DNA of 61,811 nt from Atopostipes sp963558565 (GTDB lineage: Bacteria > Bacillota > Bacilli > Lactobacillales > Carnobacteriaceae_A), in contig CAUWGX010000010.1 in NCBI GenBank assembly GCA_963558565.1, positions 1-61,811 of the forward strand. Reading direction: 5' to 3'. Made by a program: the position numbers and the translations under genes. Of this stretch, positions 15,768 to 22,782 are shown piece after piece; within the stretch, counting starts at the first letter, position 1; each line of letters starts with the position of its first letter. Below the pieces are notes generated by a model that saw only the letters and a list, made by a program, of their open reading frames with translations, was not told where the DNA came from and searched no databases.

Positions 15768-15797
15768 TTTTACTAAATTCCTTTCACTACAAAATCA

Positions 15798-17123
15798 TTA
15801 AAGGCTACGACGCTGTTTTTTATTTTTTTTATGTTTTTGTTGTTTTTCTTTCATATGATCTTTTTGTAATTTAGTATAGTTTTTATAAATCTTATCTCTA
15901 TCTTTTTTCAGTTCATTAATAAATGAAGTCAATTCACTTTCACTTTCAATTCCAAAGTCATCTTTTAATTGTGTAATATTCTTTTTAGCTACATCATGCT
16001 TAATTATTTCTTTATAGTTTTTACTCTTGAATTCCATTTTATTTTTAGCTTTTTTTAAAGATATCATTAAGCTAGCACTGTTTTTATATACTTCAAATGA
16101 ACCAGTTTTATTTTGTAAGTCATATATCATACTGTCTTTATCATCTAGACTTGTTTGAAGATCGCTAATAAATTCATGTTCTGTTTTATTTAAGTTCTCA
16201 ATCTCTTCTAAAGTCATGTCTTTATTAAAAACCAAATCACTTATCTCTTGTAAATGAGTTATATTCTTTTTGGTCGCCCATTTTCTAAGTCCATAATTAC
16301 CTTTAAACTTTTCTTGTGACTTATCAATTTTCTCTGTTGCAATCGTATATTGATACTTATGAACTTTAAAATCTTTATTATTAATACGGTATCTTATTGA
16401 ATTTTCTGTGTAATGCATACCCATTTTTTTAGTTCGTATATAAAATTTCTTGTCTGGGCTTCTATATGCCAAGTATTTTCCTTCTTTACGCTCGAGTCCT
16501 TTCTTTTCCATAAGCTCTAAAAATTCTTCATAACTTTCTGAGTTTTCTATCACTTCATCAATGAGAACTTCTAGTTTCTCTTTAAATGATTTGCCTTTTT
16601 CTCTTAACGTTAACTCCCTATGATTAACATAATGTATTTTATTTTCATGTGATTTTTCATTTGGAATATATAAACCAAATTTCTGAGAAACCTTGTCATT
16701 TTCCGCTCTTAATTTATCTATTGTATTTTTTCTAGTAGTATCAAACATTTTTAAATCACTTAATCTAACTTGATTAAAAACAATATGGTTATGAATATGG
16801 TCTGTATCTAAATGAGTAGTAATAATATATTGATGATCACCTTTTAAATAATTATCTGCTAATTCTTTTCCCGCTTTGTGAGCTATTTCTGGTGTAATTT
16901 TATCTTCTCTTCCAAATGATTGAATGATCATTTTTGAATTCGGTTTAAAGTTTCTTCTACTCTTTTTCTTCTTTTCTTCTTGTACTTCTTTAAATTCCTC
17001 AACGATTGTATGTCTATTACATGAGTAAGTTGAGATTAAAGCTTCATTTGTTTTATGATCTCTAGTCATATAGTCTACTGTGTTCTTTAATCGTCTAACG
17101 CTTTGAATTTTTACAATGCTCAT
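15798..17123 (-). CDS. mobA: MobP-type relaxase
   Basis: A 441-residue relaxase. The three-histidine metal motif appears as THLDTDHIHNHIVFN near residue 105, and the N-terminus SIVKIQSVRRLKNTVDYM suits the MOB_P/relaxase fold that nicks oriT and stays on the 5' end. The C-terminal half is lysine-rich coiled coil ending in KHKKNKKQRRSL. It directly abuts MobC. No type IV secretion genes are present, so this is a mobilization, not a full conjugation, module. Confidence 0.88.
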   Translation of the reverse strand: MSIVKIQSVRRLKNTVDYMTRDHKTNEALISTYSCNRHTIVEEFKEVQEEKKKKSRRNFKPNSKMIIQSFGREDKITPEIAHKAGKELADNYLKGDHQYIITTHLDTDHIHNHIVFNQVRLSDLKMFDTTRKNTIDKLRAENDKVSQKFGLYIPNEKSHENKIHYVNHRELTLREKGKSFKEKLEVLIDEVIENSESYEEFLELMEKKGLERKEGKYLAYRSPDKKFYIRTKKMGMHYTENSIRYRINNKDFKVHKYQYTIATEKIDKSQEKFKGNYGLRKWATKKNITHLQEISDLVFNKDMTLEEIENLNKTEHEFISDLQTSLDDKDSMIYDLQNKTGSFEVYKNSASLMISLKKAKNKMEFKSKNYKEIIKHDVAKKNITQLKDDFGIESESELTSFINELKKDRDKIYKNYTKLQKDHMKEKQQKHKKNKKQRRSL

Positions 17124-17813
17124 TTAATCCCTCGCCTTTCTATATTTATCTAACACCTGCATCACATTTTCAAAATCTTCTTCTGATAGTTTTTTATATC
17201 CTGAATATATAGCACTATTGATTTCATAGAATAGATTGTCAAGCTCCTTAGAAAATTCCACGAGTTCTTCTCTTTCGTAATCAGTTGGTTTAAAGTCTCT
17301 CAAGAAAAATGTAACGTAAGGTATATAAACTTCATCGAAATTATTTGCTCTTAACATTTCTATAAAGTCTAATAATTGATTAACTATAAATTCATAAACA
17401 TCCTCATAAATTAGATGGAAAGGAATACTTTTATTATTTTCTTTTAAGATTTTTCTTGCCTTTGTTGATGTTAAATTCTCGATTCCTTCTTTGATTCCAT
17501 CTAGTCTTTTCTTTTCATCTAGAATCAGATTTTCTAAAACTTTTAACTGCTGTTTAATAGATTTTATATCGCTATTTGTAAAAAACTCTTTGTAATAAAT
17601 GTTTTGTATTAAACCATTTATATTTCCACCAATTCGTCTTACTTGAATAACAAGATCCATATAATCACGAGTATCTATTTGTACAATGATATGATTTTCA
17701 ATACTACTTAGGATTAAACTACTTACAGTCATTCCCTTTTCATTAGCAATTTTTTTAATGTTTTCTTTTTCTTCTCGTGTAACTCTTGCTTCTATCTTAT
17801 ATATTTTTTTCAA
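17124..17813 (-). CDS. mobC: MobC-like relaxosome accessory protein
   Basis: A 229-residue protein that probably binds oriT and helps the relaxase. An N-terminal ribbon-helix-helix-like segment (KKIYKIEARVTREEKENIKK) is followed by the MobC-type LVIQVRRIGGNINGLIQ. I chose TTG 17813, which has AAGGAG 7 bases upstream; the frame is open further upstream to 17924, but that part would be unlike the family and covers the oriT candidate. The last ~100 residues (KILKENNKSIPFHL to QVLDKYRK) are shared with the TOPRIM protein at 14961, an unusual pairing. Confidence 0.82.
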   Translation of the reverse strand: MKKIYKIEARVTREEKENIKKIANEKGMTVSSLILSSIENHIIVQIDTRDYMDLVIQVRRIGGNINGLIQNIYYKEFFTNSDIKSIKQQLKVLENLILDEKKRLDGIKEGIENLTSTKARKILKENNKSIPFHLIYEDVYEFIVNQLLDFIEMLRANNFDEVYIPYVTFFLRDFKPTDYEREELVEFSKELDNLFYEINSAIYSGYKKLSEEDFENVMQVLDKYRKARD

Positions 17814-17841
17814 TGAACCACTCCTTACTCTCTTATTTTTT

Positions 17842-17980
17842 AATAAAATCGAGCGCAGCGACATTAAATAAAATCGAGTTCTACAAGATTTTATTTTAAG
17901 AGGTAATAGGAAACTTCCTATCAAGCAAAAACTTTGTTTTTGGGGTTTGTCATGACAAACCCGTTGCTTGCCTATTACTT
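17842..17980. other. Candidate origin of transfer (oriT)
   Basis: Immediately upstream of mobC-mobA lies a dense set of symmetric sequences: a 12-bp direct repeat AATAAAATCGAG (17842-17853 and 17867-17878), the perfect 20-bp palindrome at 17943-17962 (GGGTTTGTC centre ATGAC), and nested arms CAAGCAA/TTGCTTG (17922-17928, 17964-17970) and GTAATAGG/CCTATTAC (17903-17910, 17971-17978). Position and structure fit an oriT. GCTTGCC at ~17966 resembles MOB_P nick regions, but the nick site is inferred. Confidence 0.6.
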
Positions 17981-18148
17981 AAGCAAATCTATTTTTAGCG
18001 TGTTTTTTTAGTTTGTAAAATATTTTGAACAAGTCCTTCTTATCTTATAATTTTTTATATGTTTCAAATTAATTTTGTTATTTGATTATTCGTTTCTAAA
18101 AATATCCTTCATAATTTAAACATGGATTTTTAGAACTTAAATAATATT

Positions 18149-18195
18149 AGAGCATGTTCTAATTTCCTTTTAAGTTTTAGAGAAGAACATGCTCT
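18149..18195 (-). terminator. Terminator of the replication operon
   Basis: AGAGCATGTTCT and AGAACATGCTCT form a perfect 12-bp stem with a 23-base loop, just after the small gene ending at 18208. It should stop transcription from the replication genes before oriT. Confidence 0.6.
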
Positions 18196-18207
18196 TTATA
18201 GATCTAT

Positions 18208-18333
18208 TTAGTTATGGTAAAATAAATCTGGTGAAGTTTTTACCAGTCCTTGCAAATGCCAGTTTGTGAGGACTTTTTTCAATTCTAAATATTCTGTTTG
18301 AATGATTTTTATACTTTCTGTATTCATTTTCAT
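18208..18333 (-). CDS. Small 41-residue protein coupled to the replication gene
   Basis: Starts at ATG overlapping the stop of the replisome-organizer gene (ATGA), a typical coupled arrangement. The product begins MKMNTESIKIIQTEYLELKK and ends in LVKTSPDLFYHN; I do not recognise it. Within it, on the plus strand, AGTCCT...AGGACT followed by TTTTTT (18245-18280) forms a terminator-like hairpin that could end an antisense RNA. Confidence 0.5.
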   Translation of the reverse strand: MKMNTESIKIIQTEYLELKKVLTNWHLQGLVKTSPDLFYHN

Positions 18334-19295
18334 TTAATCACACCTCTTTCTATTCTCAATTCCTTTAATCTTAGGAGTCGCTCACTAATCTCTTCTTTTT
18401 GAACACTAACCTCTTCACTCGGTGGTTGATAATCATCTTGCGCCCATTCAGGTAATACTTCATTTTTTGAATGAAATTCCTTGTTATTTTTTTTAGATTT
18501 TTTAATTTTAAAATCTACATATAATTTTTCAATATCATCAAGTGTCTTGATATCACTTTGCTTCCAATTTCTCATAATACCTTTTGCATAGTTGAAATTC
18601 TTTTCAGCTTCTAACGATAATTTCAAAGCTTCTATCACTAGTTCACTCCCTATATCATTAGTCCACTTACTTAATTCTTTTTCAATGTGTGGATTCAAAT
18701 CACTATAATTTCTTTGAAAGAAAGAATTAACTTTTTTTATTTCAGATTCCACTATTACAACTTTTTTACGTTCTTGATCATAATCTTGTTGTAGTTCTTT
18801 ATCTTTCTCTTTATCTATCTCTATATCTTTATCTATATCTGTGTGACTTTTCTGGGACATCACTGTGACATTGTCACAGCCTTCCAATTTCTCCTGATTT
18901 ACAGATTCTAATTTTGCTTCTTTAGCTCTCTGCTTTCTTTTTCTTCTTGCAGCGTCTGTTTCACTTCCAATCATTTCATTGATCTGAGTCATATATATTT
19001 CACCAGTTTCTAAATGTTCAATTAATCCAATATCTAGAAAAGTCTTCATAGCTACAGCAACCGTATCAGGTGATGTATTCGTCAGCTTTGCTAACGCTTT
19101 AATATCATATGGAATTAAACGCTCTCCAACATATCTAATTAGTTGCCCCTCATCATTTAATGACTTCAAAAAAAGCTTTAAGTAGAAAATGATATAATCT
19201 TTTCCATTCTCTTGCTCTTCTAACCATGAGATTGTATCGTCTTCAAAAAAATCTTCTTTTAATTTTAGCCAATAATATCTTTTGTTCCGGCTCAT
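18330..19295 (-). CDS. Replisome organizer (DnaD-like replication initiator)
   Basis: A 321-residue protein with the phage replisome-organizer N-terminal domain (RYYWLKLKEDFFEDDTISWL, winged-helix DNA binding, residues ~1-120) and a C-terminal region like DnaD that would recruit helicase (FNYAKGIMRNWKQ). It closely resembles the prophage gene at 53019, especially over the first 130 residues. Its presence suggests the excised element replicates, as in phage-inducible islands and replicating integrative elements. Confidence 0.85.
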   Translation of the reverse strand: MSRNKRYYWLKLKEDFFEDDTISWLEEQENGKDYIIFYLKLFLKSLNDEGQLIRYVGERLIPYDIKALAKLTNTSPDTVAVAMKTFLDIGLIEHLETGEIYMTQINEMIGSETDAARRKRKQRAKEAKLESVNQEKLEGCDNVTVMSQKSHTDIDKDIEIDKEKDKELQQDYDQERKKVVIVESEIKKVNSFFQRNYSDLNPHIEKELSKWTNDIGSELVIEALKLSLEAEKNFNYAKGIMRNWKQSDIKTLDDIEKLYVDFKIKKSKKNNKEFHSKNEVLPEWAQDDYQPPSEEVSVQKEEISERLLRLKELRIERGVIK

Positions 19296-19366
19296 AGATA
19301 CCTACCTTTCAACTTAAATTACTCTTAACCTACTTAAACTGATCACTTATCCTCAAATTTTCACAT

Positions 19367-19378
19367 GGCGTGTGCGTG
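19367..19378. repeat. GGCGTGTGCGTG repeat, copy 1
   Basis: A GC-rich 12-mer in AT-rich DNA, placed between the DUF771 gene and the replication gene. The same 12 bases occur at 20924-20935, just before the integrase start. It may be a shared regulatory site. Confidence 0.55.
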
Positions 19379-19380
19379 TT

Positions 19381-19671
19381 TTAAAATTTTAGTTTATTAA
19401 GTGTTTCTTTTAAGTCATCTATATCAATTAATTTCTTATTACCGATTTTGATAAATTGCAAACCATTTTCATAAAGATCATTCATGACAACATGTCCTAT
19501 TCTTAACTCTTTCATCACCTCTTTCTGGGTAAGAAACTGTTTATGAATTGAAGCTTGTTCAATAGATTGCTTAATAGCTTCATCAGCCAACTGAATAAAT
19601 CTATTAAATATTTCTTCTTCATATTCTGGATCTAGTTTGATTTGAAATTTTGCGGTATTATGCTCTTCCAT
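19381..19671 (-). CDS. DUF771-like small DNA-binding protein (possible excisionase)
   Basis: A 96-residue protein. The C-terminal half (FLTQKEVMKELRIGHVVMND, then FIKIGNKKLIDIDDLKETL) is the helix-turn-helix layout of DUF771 and excisionase-like proteins. I chose ATG 19671, preceded by GGGGGGTG; an upstream in-frame start at 19707 would add 12 unlikely residues. Its place between Cro-like regulator and replication gene suits an excision or replication control factor. A DUF771 protein also occurs in the prophage at 56921. Confidence 0.7.
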   Translation of the reverse strand: MEEHNTAKFQIKLDPEYEEEIFNRFIQLADEAIKQSIEQASIHKQFLTQKEVMKELRIGHVVMNDLYENGLQFIKIGNKKLIDIDDLKETLNKLKF

Positions 19672-19732
19672 GTAATCACCCCCCCTCAAGTTCACCAAGA
19701 ACAACATACTTTAACTTTTCTTCACGAACAGT

Positions 19733-19942
19733 TTAAAAAAATATCTTATCTATTGTTAAATCAGAATTAATTTGCTGAAATAATGCTTTTAATTTAATTT
19801 TTTCTTGATCATTAAAACTTCTATTTCCATTTTCTTTGTTAGAATAACTTTGTACAGAAATTTTTAAATAACGTGCTATATCTTTTTGCGTCATACCTAG
19901 GTGTACCCTATAACCTGCTATTTTATTCTTTCTTATTTTCAC
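19733..19942 (-). CDS. Cro-like XRE-family regulator
   Basis: A 69-residue helix-turn-helix protein (GMTQKDIARYLKISVQSYSN) with no further domain. It is divergent from the CI-type gene at 20113, forming a phage-like switch for the integrative element. Confidence 0.8.
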   Translation of the reverse strand: MKIRKNKIAGYRVHLGMTQKDIARYLKISVQSYSNKENGNRSFNDQEKIKLKALFQQINSDLTIDKIFF

Positions 19943-20015
19943 TTAGAACACCCTCCTTTCACTTTTGTTAACTTTTATATTTCCATTATATTCATTTCAT
20001 ATTGATAAGTCAACT

Positions 20016-20082
20016 ACTAATATTCATATGATTAGTATTAGTCACACCTTTTGTTACTTTTCTTAACTGTTTAGTGTATAAT
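20016..20082. promoter_or_regulatory. Divergent promoter region of the element's switch
   Basis: ACTAATA (20016-20022) and TATTAGT (20036-20042) form an inverted repeat between the two divergent regulator genes, a likely operator. TATAAT at 20077-20082 is the -10 for the rightward CI-type gene, with TTACTT 17 bases upstream as a weak -35. Confidence 0.6.
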
Positions 20083-20112
20083 ATATTCATATAAGGGAAG
20101 AAGGTGATCTTA

Positions 20113-20892
20113 TTGAATATTAATAAGAAAGACGTGGCTAATAGAATCAGAAGAATTAGACAAGAACGTGGAATGACTATGAAAGAATTTGGTAAAATAT
20201 TCAATACAAGCAAAAATTCTGTGAGTAATTGGGAAAATGCTCGTAACTTGCCTAATAATGCTCGATTACTTGAAATTGCTGAATATAGTAATATTACTCT
20301 AGAAGAATTATTATACGGTGATCTTAAGGTTAAAATCACCCTCGATAGCACATTACATGAGAATTTAAAAGAGTTTGTAGATAGAAAAAGAGAAGTTATT
20401 AAACAAGAGGTTAAACTATTAGCTCCAGCTGCTTTATCAGGTATATTGACCTTAGGTTTTGGTTTTAAAGATTCCAGAGCCAAAGCAATTGAAGATTACG
20501 AAATCCATCGCAATAGAATTAAAACTATAGAAGATTTTGGGCATAAATATATTGACGAAAATTATGATAATTATAACTACGATAAATTTTTACAGGATTT
20601 CCCAAATTCTAACCCTCAAGATTTTGAAGAATATAAGGAAAAAGAATGGTCTATATTTGAAGAAGTGCTTGAAAATCTTTGGAAAACTACAGATCCTGAT
20701 TTTCAGAAGTACACATGGATTAACGAACGATTTACAGATCAAATCTCAAACGAACTAGATCAAATTATGAAAGTTGCTATTGAAGAAAATAAAGAACTTT
20801 ATTATGTTAATGAAGTAGTTCAACCCTTTCTCGATCAAGCTGCTAAAGACTTTAAAGAATATATTAAAGAGTATATAGATACAGAAGATTAA
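20113..20892 (+). CDS. XRE-family master repressor of the integrative element
   Basis: A 259-residue protein. Residues ~5-65 are an XRE helix-turn-helix domain (RGMTMKEFGKIFNTSKNSVS). The rest is a long charged region with no peptidase S24 motif, so it cannot be a LexA-type self-cleaving repressor; release may need a partner, as with Stl of phage-inducible islands. I chose TTG 20113, which follows an extended ribosome site AGAAGGTGATC; a GTG at 20104 would overlap that site. Confidence 0.75.
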   Translation: MNINKKDVANRIRRIRQERGMTMKEFGKIFNTSKNSVSNWENARNLPNNARLLEIAEYSNITLEELLYGDLKVKITLDSTLHENLKEFVDRKREVIKQEVKLLAPAALSGILTLGFGFKDSRAKAIEDYEIHRNRIKTIEDFGHKYIDENYDNYNYDKFLQDFPNSNPQDFEEYKEKEWSIFEEVLENLWKTTDPDFQKYTWINERFTDQISNELDQIMKVAIEENKELYYVNEVVQPFLDQAAKDFKEYIKEYIDTED

Positions 20893-20923
20893 ATTTAAAA
20901 AATCCTTGATTTCATAAAGCATA

Positions 20924-20935
20924 GGCGTGTGCGTG
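20924..20935. repeat. GGCGTGTGCGTG repeat, copy 2
   Basis: Identical to 19367-19378 and placed just upstream of the integrase ribosome site, so both the replication gene and the integrase have this 12-mer in front of them. Confidence 0.55.
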
Positions 20936-20954
20936 AATGAAAGGAAAAGATAAA

Positions 20955-22103
20955 ATGATAAAGAAATACAGTTTAAAAAATGGCGACACTCGATATATGT
21001 TTCATTCATACATTGGGGTTGATCCAGTTACAGATAAAGATGTTTATCGTAAGCGAAGTGGTTTTAAAACAAAGAAAGAAGCAGAAATTGCTGAAGCAAG
21101 ATTAATTAATGATTTTAATAAGAATGGTTTTCCATCTCAGAGGAAACGAAGTACTTTTAACGACGTTTATGACTTGTGGTTAGAATCTGAATATATAGAT
21201 AACGTTCAAGAATCTACCCTCAACAAAACAATGCGTGACTTCAAAAATCACATTGTCCCCTCTTTTGATGGCATGAACATTCGTGAAATTAAACCTGATC
21301 ATTGCCAGTCTGAATTAAATAAATGGCGTGATAAGTTAGTCAATTACAGACGCATTAAGAATTATGCGCATCGTGTGTTTGATTATGCTTTAAGAATGGA
21401 TATTATTGACAGCAATCCATTTGATAAAGTAACTATTCCTAAACGGATTGAAACGATTGAAGAAAGTGAATTTGAGAATTTTTATAGCAAAGAAGAATTA
21501 AATGACTTTTTAGAATATGTAAAAGAAGATTTAGATTTAAATTGGTATACGTATTTTAGATTACTAGCATATAGTGGTGCTCGTAAATCAGAACTATTGG
21601 CTCTTAAATGGTCGGATATTGATTTCGATACATCTACCCTCAATATCAATAAAACACTCACTAGGGGCTTAAATAATAGGATTATCGTGCAACCTACGAA
21701 GACAGTGAATGGTCGAAGAGTAATTGATATGGATTATGACTCGATGAAGCTTTTAAAGCAGTGGAAGATGTATCAAGCTCAATTTATGCTGAAACTGGGT
21801 TTTAATACAAATACACCCGATCAGCATGTTTTTGCGAATACGAGAAACAACTTCTATTCGATTAATGTACCGAATGACCGTATGAGAAATGTACAAAAGC
21901 GTAATGGCCTCAAACAAATTACCGTTCATGGGTTGCGACACACGCATTGTAGTATCCTCTTCTCTATGGGCGCTTCAATAAAAGATGTACAGGCTCGTCT
22001 AGGACACACGGATATTCAAACAACAATGAACATCTATGCTCACGTTACAAAAGAAGAAAAGAAAGACACCGCAGATAAATTTGCTAGTTTTATGGAAAAT
22101 TAA
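20955..22103 (+). CDS. int: Tyrosine integrase of the integrative element
   Basis: A 382-residue site-specific recombinase. An N-terminal arm-binding domain is followed by a SAM-like core-binding domain (residues ~60-155) and the catalytic domain with YSGARKSELLAL (Arg), HGLRHTHCS (His-x-x-Arg), LGHTDIQTTMNIYAHV (His and the Tyr nucleophile). I chose ATG 20955, with AAAGGA 9 bases upstream, over ATG 20937. It sits next to the right 77-bp repeat and shares its 3' end with the broken copy at 1-235. Confidence 0.93.
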   Translation: MIKKYSLKNGDTRYMFHSYIGVDPVTDKDVYRKRSGFKTKKEAEIAEARLINDFNKNGFPSQRKRSTFNDVYDLWLESEYIDNVQESTLNKTMRDFKNHIVPSFDGMNIREIKPDHCQSELNKWRDKLVNYRRIKNYAHRVFDYALRMDIIDSNPFDKVTIPKRIETIEESEFENFYSKEELNDFLEYVKEDLDLNWYTYFRLLAYSGARKSELLALKWSDIDFDTSTLNINKTLTRGLNNRIIVQPTKTVNGRRVIDMDYDSMKLLKQWKMYQAQFMLKLGFNTNTPDQHVFANTRNNFYSINVPNDRMRNVQKRNGLKQITVHGLRHTHCSILFSMGASIKDVQARLGHTDIQTTMNIYAHVTKEEKKDTADKFASFMEN

Positions 22104-22114
22104 GGAGTGAGTTT

Positions 22115-22450
22115 GTGGCAAAGTTCGACAGATTCCGAATAAATAAAGATAAGGTAAAAGAGAACTTAGGAAATGCGCATAATAAAGTTTCATCATATTT
22201 TGATGTAAAAGTTTATAATGAGAAAAAATTATTTGATGAGTCTAACGATCTATATGTTTCTATAGATTTTACATTTCCAAGTCTATTCATTTACGGTATA
22301 AACTCTACAAGTGGAATTTATAAATATATTGCTGAATATGCTAATAAACACTCTGTTAAAATAGTAAGTGTAAGTGCTATTAGGAACATAGAAGAATCTA
22401 ATTCTTCACATGTGTCTGTGATTTTTGAAAAGTTAAATACCATTACTTGA
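22115..22450 (+). CDS. Unknown 111-residue protein behind the integrase
   Basis: Starts at GTG with AAGGAGTG overlapping the end of the integrase gene. The protein is soluble with mixed charge (FDRFRINKDKVKENLGNAHN at the front) and no motif I recognise. It ends three bases before the right 77-bp repeat and occupies the slot held by the lipoprotein in the left-hand remnant, so it is variable cargo beside the attachment site. Confidence 0.6.
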   Translation: MAKFDRFRINKDKVKENLGNAHNKVSSYFDVKVYNEKKLFDESNDLYVSIDFTFPSLFIYGINSTSGIYKYIAEYANKHSVKIVSVSAIRNIEESNSSHVSVIFEKLNTIT

Positions 22451-22452
22451 AA

Positions 22453-22529
22453 TAAAAACCATTACCATTTTTGGAGTAGTAATGGAAATGGTAATGGTTG
22501 GTAATGGTTTATAGCAAATGTAAGCAAAG
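22453..22529. repeat. 77-bp direct repeat, right end of the integrative element
   Basis: Identical to 1658-1734, with the AAACCATTACC/GGTAATGGTTT palindrome. After it the sequence changes to the flank shared with the prophage insertion site. It is taken as the right boundary of the element. Confidence 0.8.
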
Positions 22530-22544
22530 TCCGAAAATTAAAAA

Positions 22545-22583
22545 AGGCTTCCCACCAGCCTTTAGAAGCTGGTGGAAAACCTT
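22545..22583. terminator. Terminator-like hairpin between element and prophage
   Basis: CCACCAGC (22552-22559) and GCTGGTGG (22568-22575), with AAGG and CCTT outside, form a stable stem. It lies in the ~60 bases between the integrative element and the prophage and may be original chromosomal DNA. Confidence 0.6.
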
Positions 22584-22589
22584 AGTAAA

Positions 22590-22644
22590 GCTATAATGGA
22601 GTTGAGGGGAGTCATCTCACGTTGTCACTGAGCAGTTACCAACA
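22590..22644. repeat. Prophage attL, 55-bp core repeat
   Basis: The 55 bases starting GCTATAATGGAGTTGAGGGG are identical to 61757-61811 at the window end. On the prophage side TTTGACCAC and CTGACCAC follow (22647-22665), the same motif as the clusters on the right side, as expected for integrase arm sites. The core does not match any tRNA or gene I recognise. Confidence 0.88.
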
Positions 22645-22740
22645 CTTTTGACCACTTACTGACCACTAATTCATTTTCTCTACCTATTATATACAAAACT
22701 AAGCGGCCTAACCAGTCGCTTTTTTGTTTGCATAAAAAAC

Positions 22741-22770
22741 AAGGGTAGCAGACAACTGTCCACTACCCTT
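22741..22770 (-). terminator. Terminator after endolysin
   Basis: AAGGGTAG and CTACCCTT (with a short loop) form the stem; on the minus strand TTGTTTTTTATG follows. It ends the late transcript near attL. Confidence 0.75.
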
Positions 22771-22782
22771 TTAGTATATTTA

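Larger units (their letters stand above)
1658..22529. mobile_element. Mobilizable integrative element with copper resistance and SIR2-HerA defence
   Basis: A ~20.9 kb block between two identical 77-bp repeats. From left to right it holds the copper cassette, a defence operon, remnants of a restriction gene, a mobilization module (TOPRIM protein, relaxase, MobC, oriT candidate), a replisome organizer, regulators and a tyrosine integrase next to the right repeat. There is a relaxase but no type IV secretion genes, so the element would need a helper to conjugate. A nearly identical integrase 3' end lies just left of the left repeat, as expected of elements stacked in tandem. Confidence 0.8.

Noticed and set aside
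17814..17924. Longer MobC starting at 17924
   Set aside because: The extra 37 residues are unlike MobC and cover the palindromic oriT region, while TTG 17813 has an excellent ribosome site.
22590..22644. attL core as a tRNA or tmRNA 3' end
   Set aside because: No cloverleaf, T loop or CCA end can be drawn through the 55 bases.
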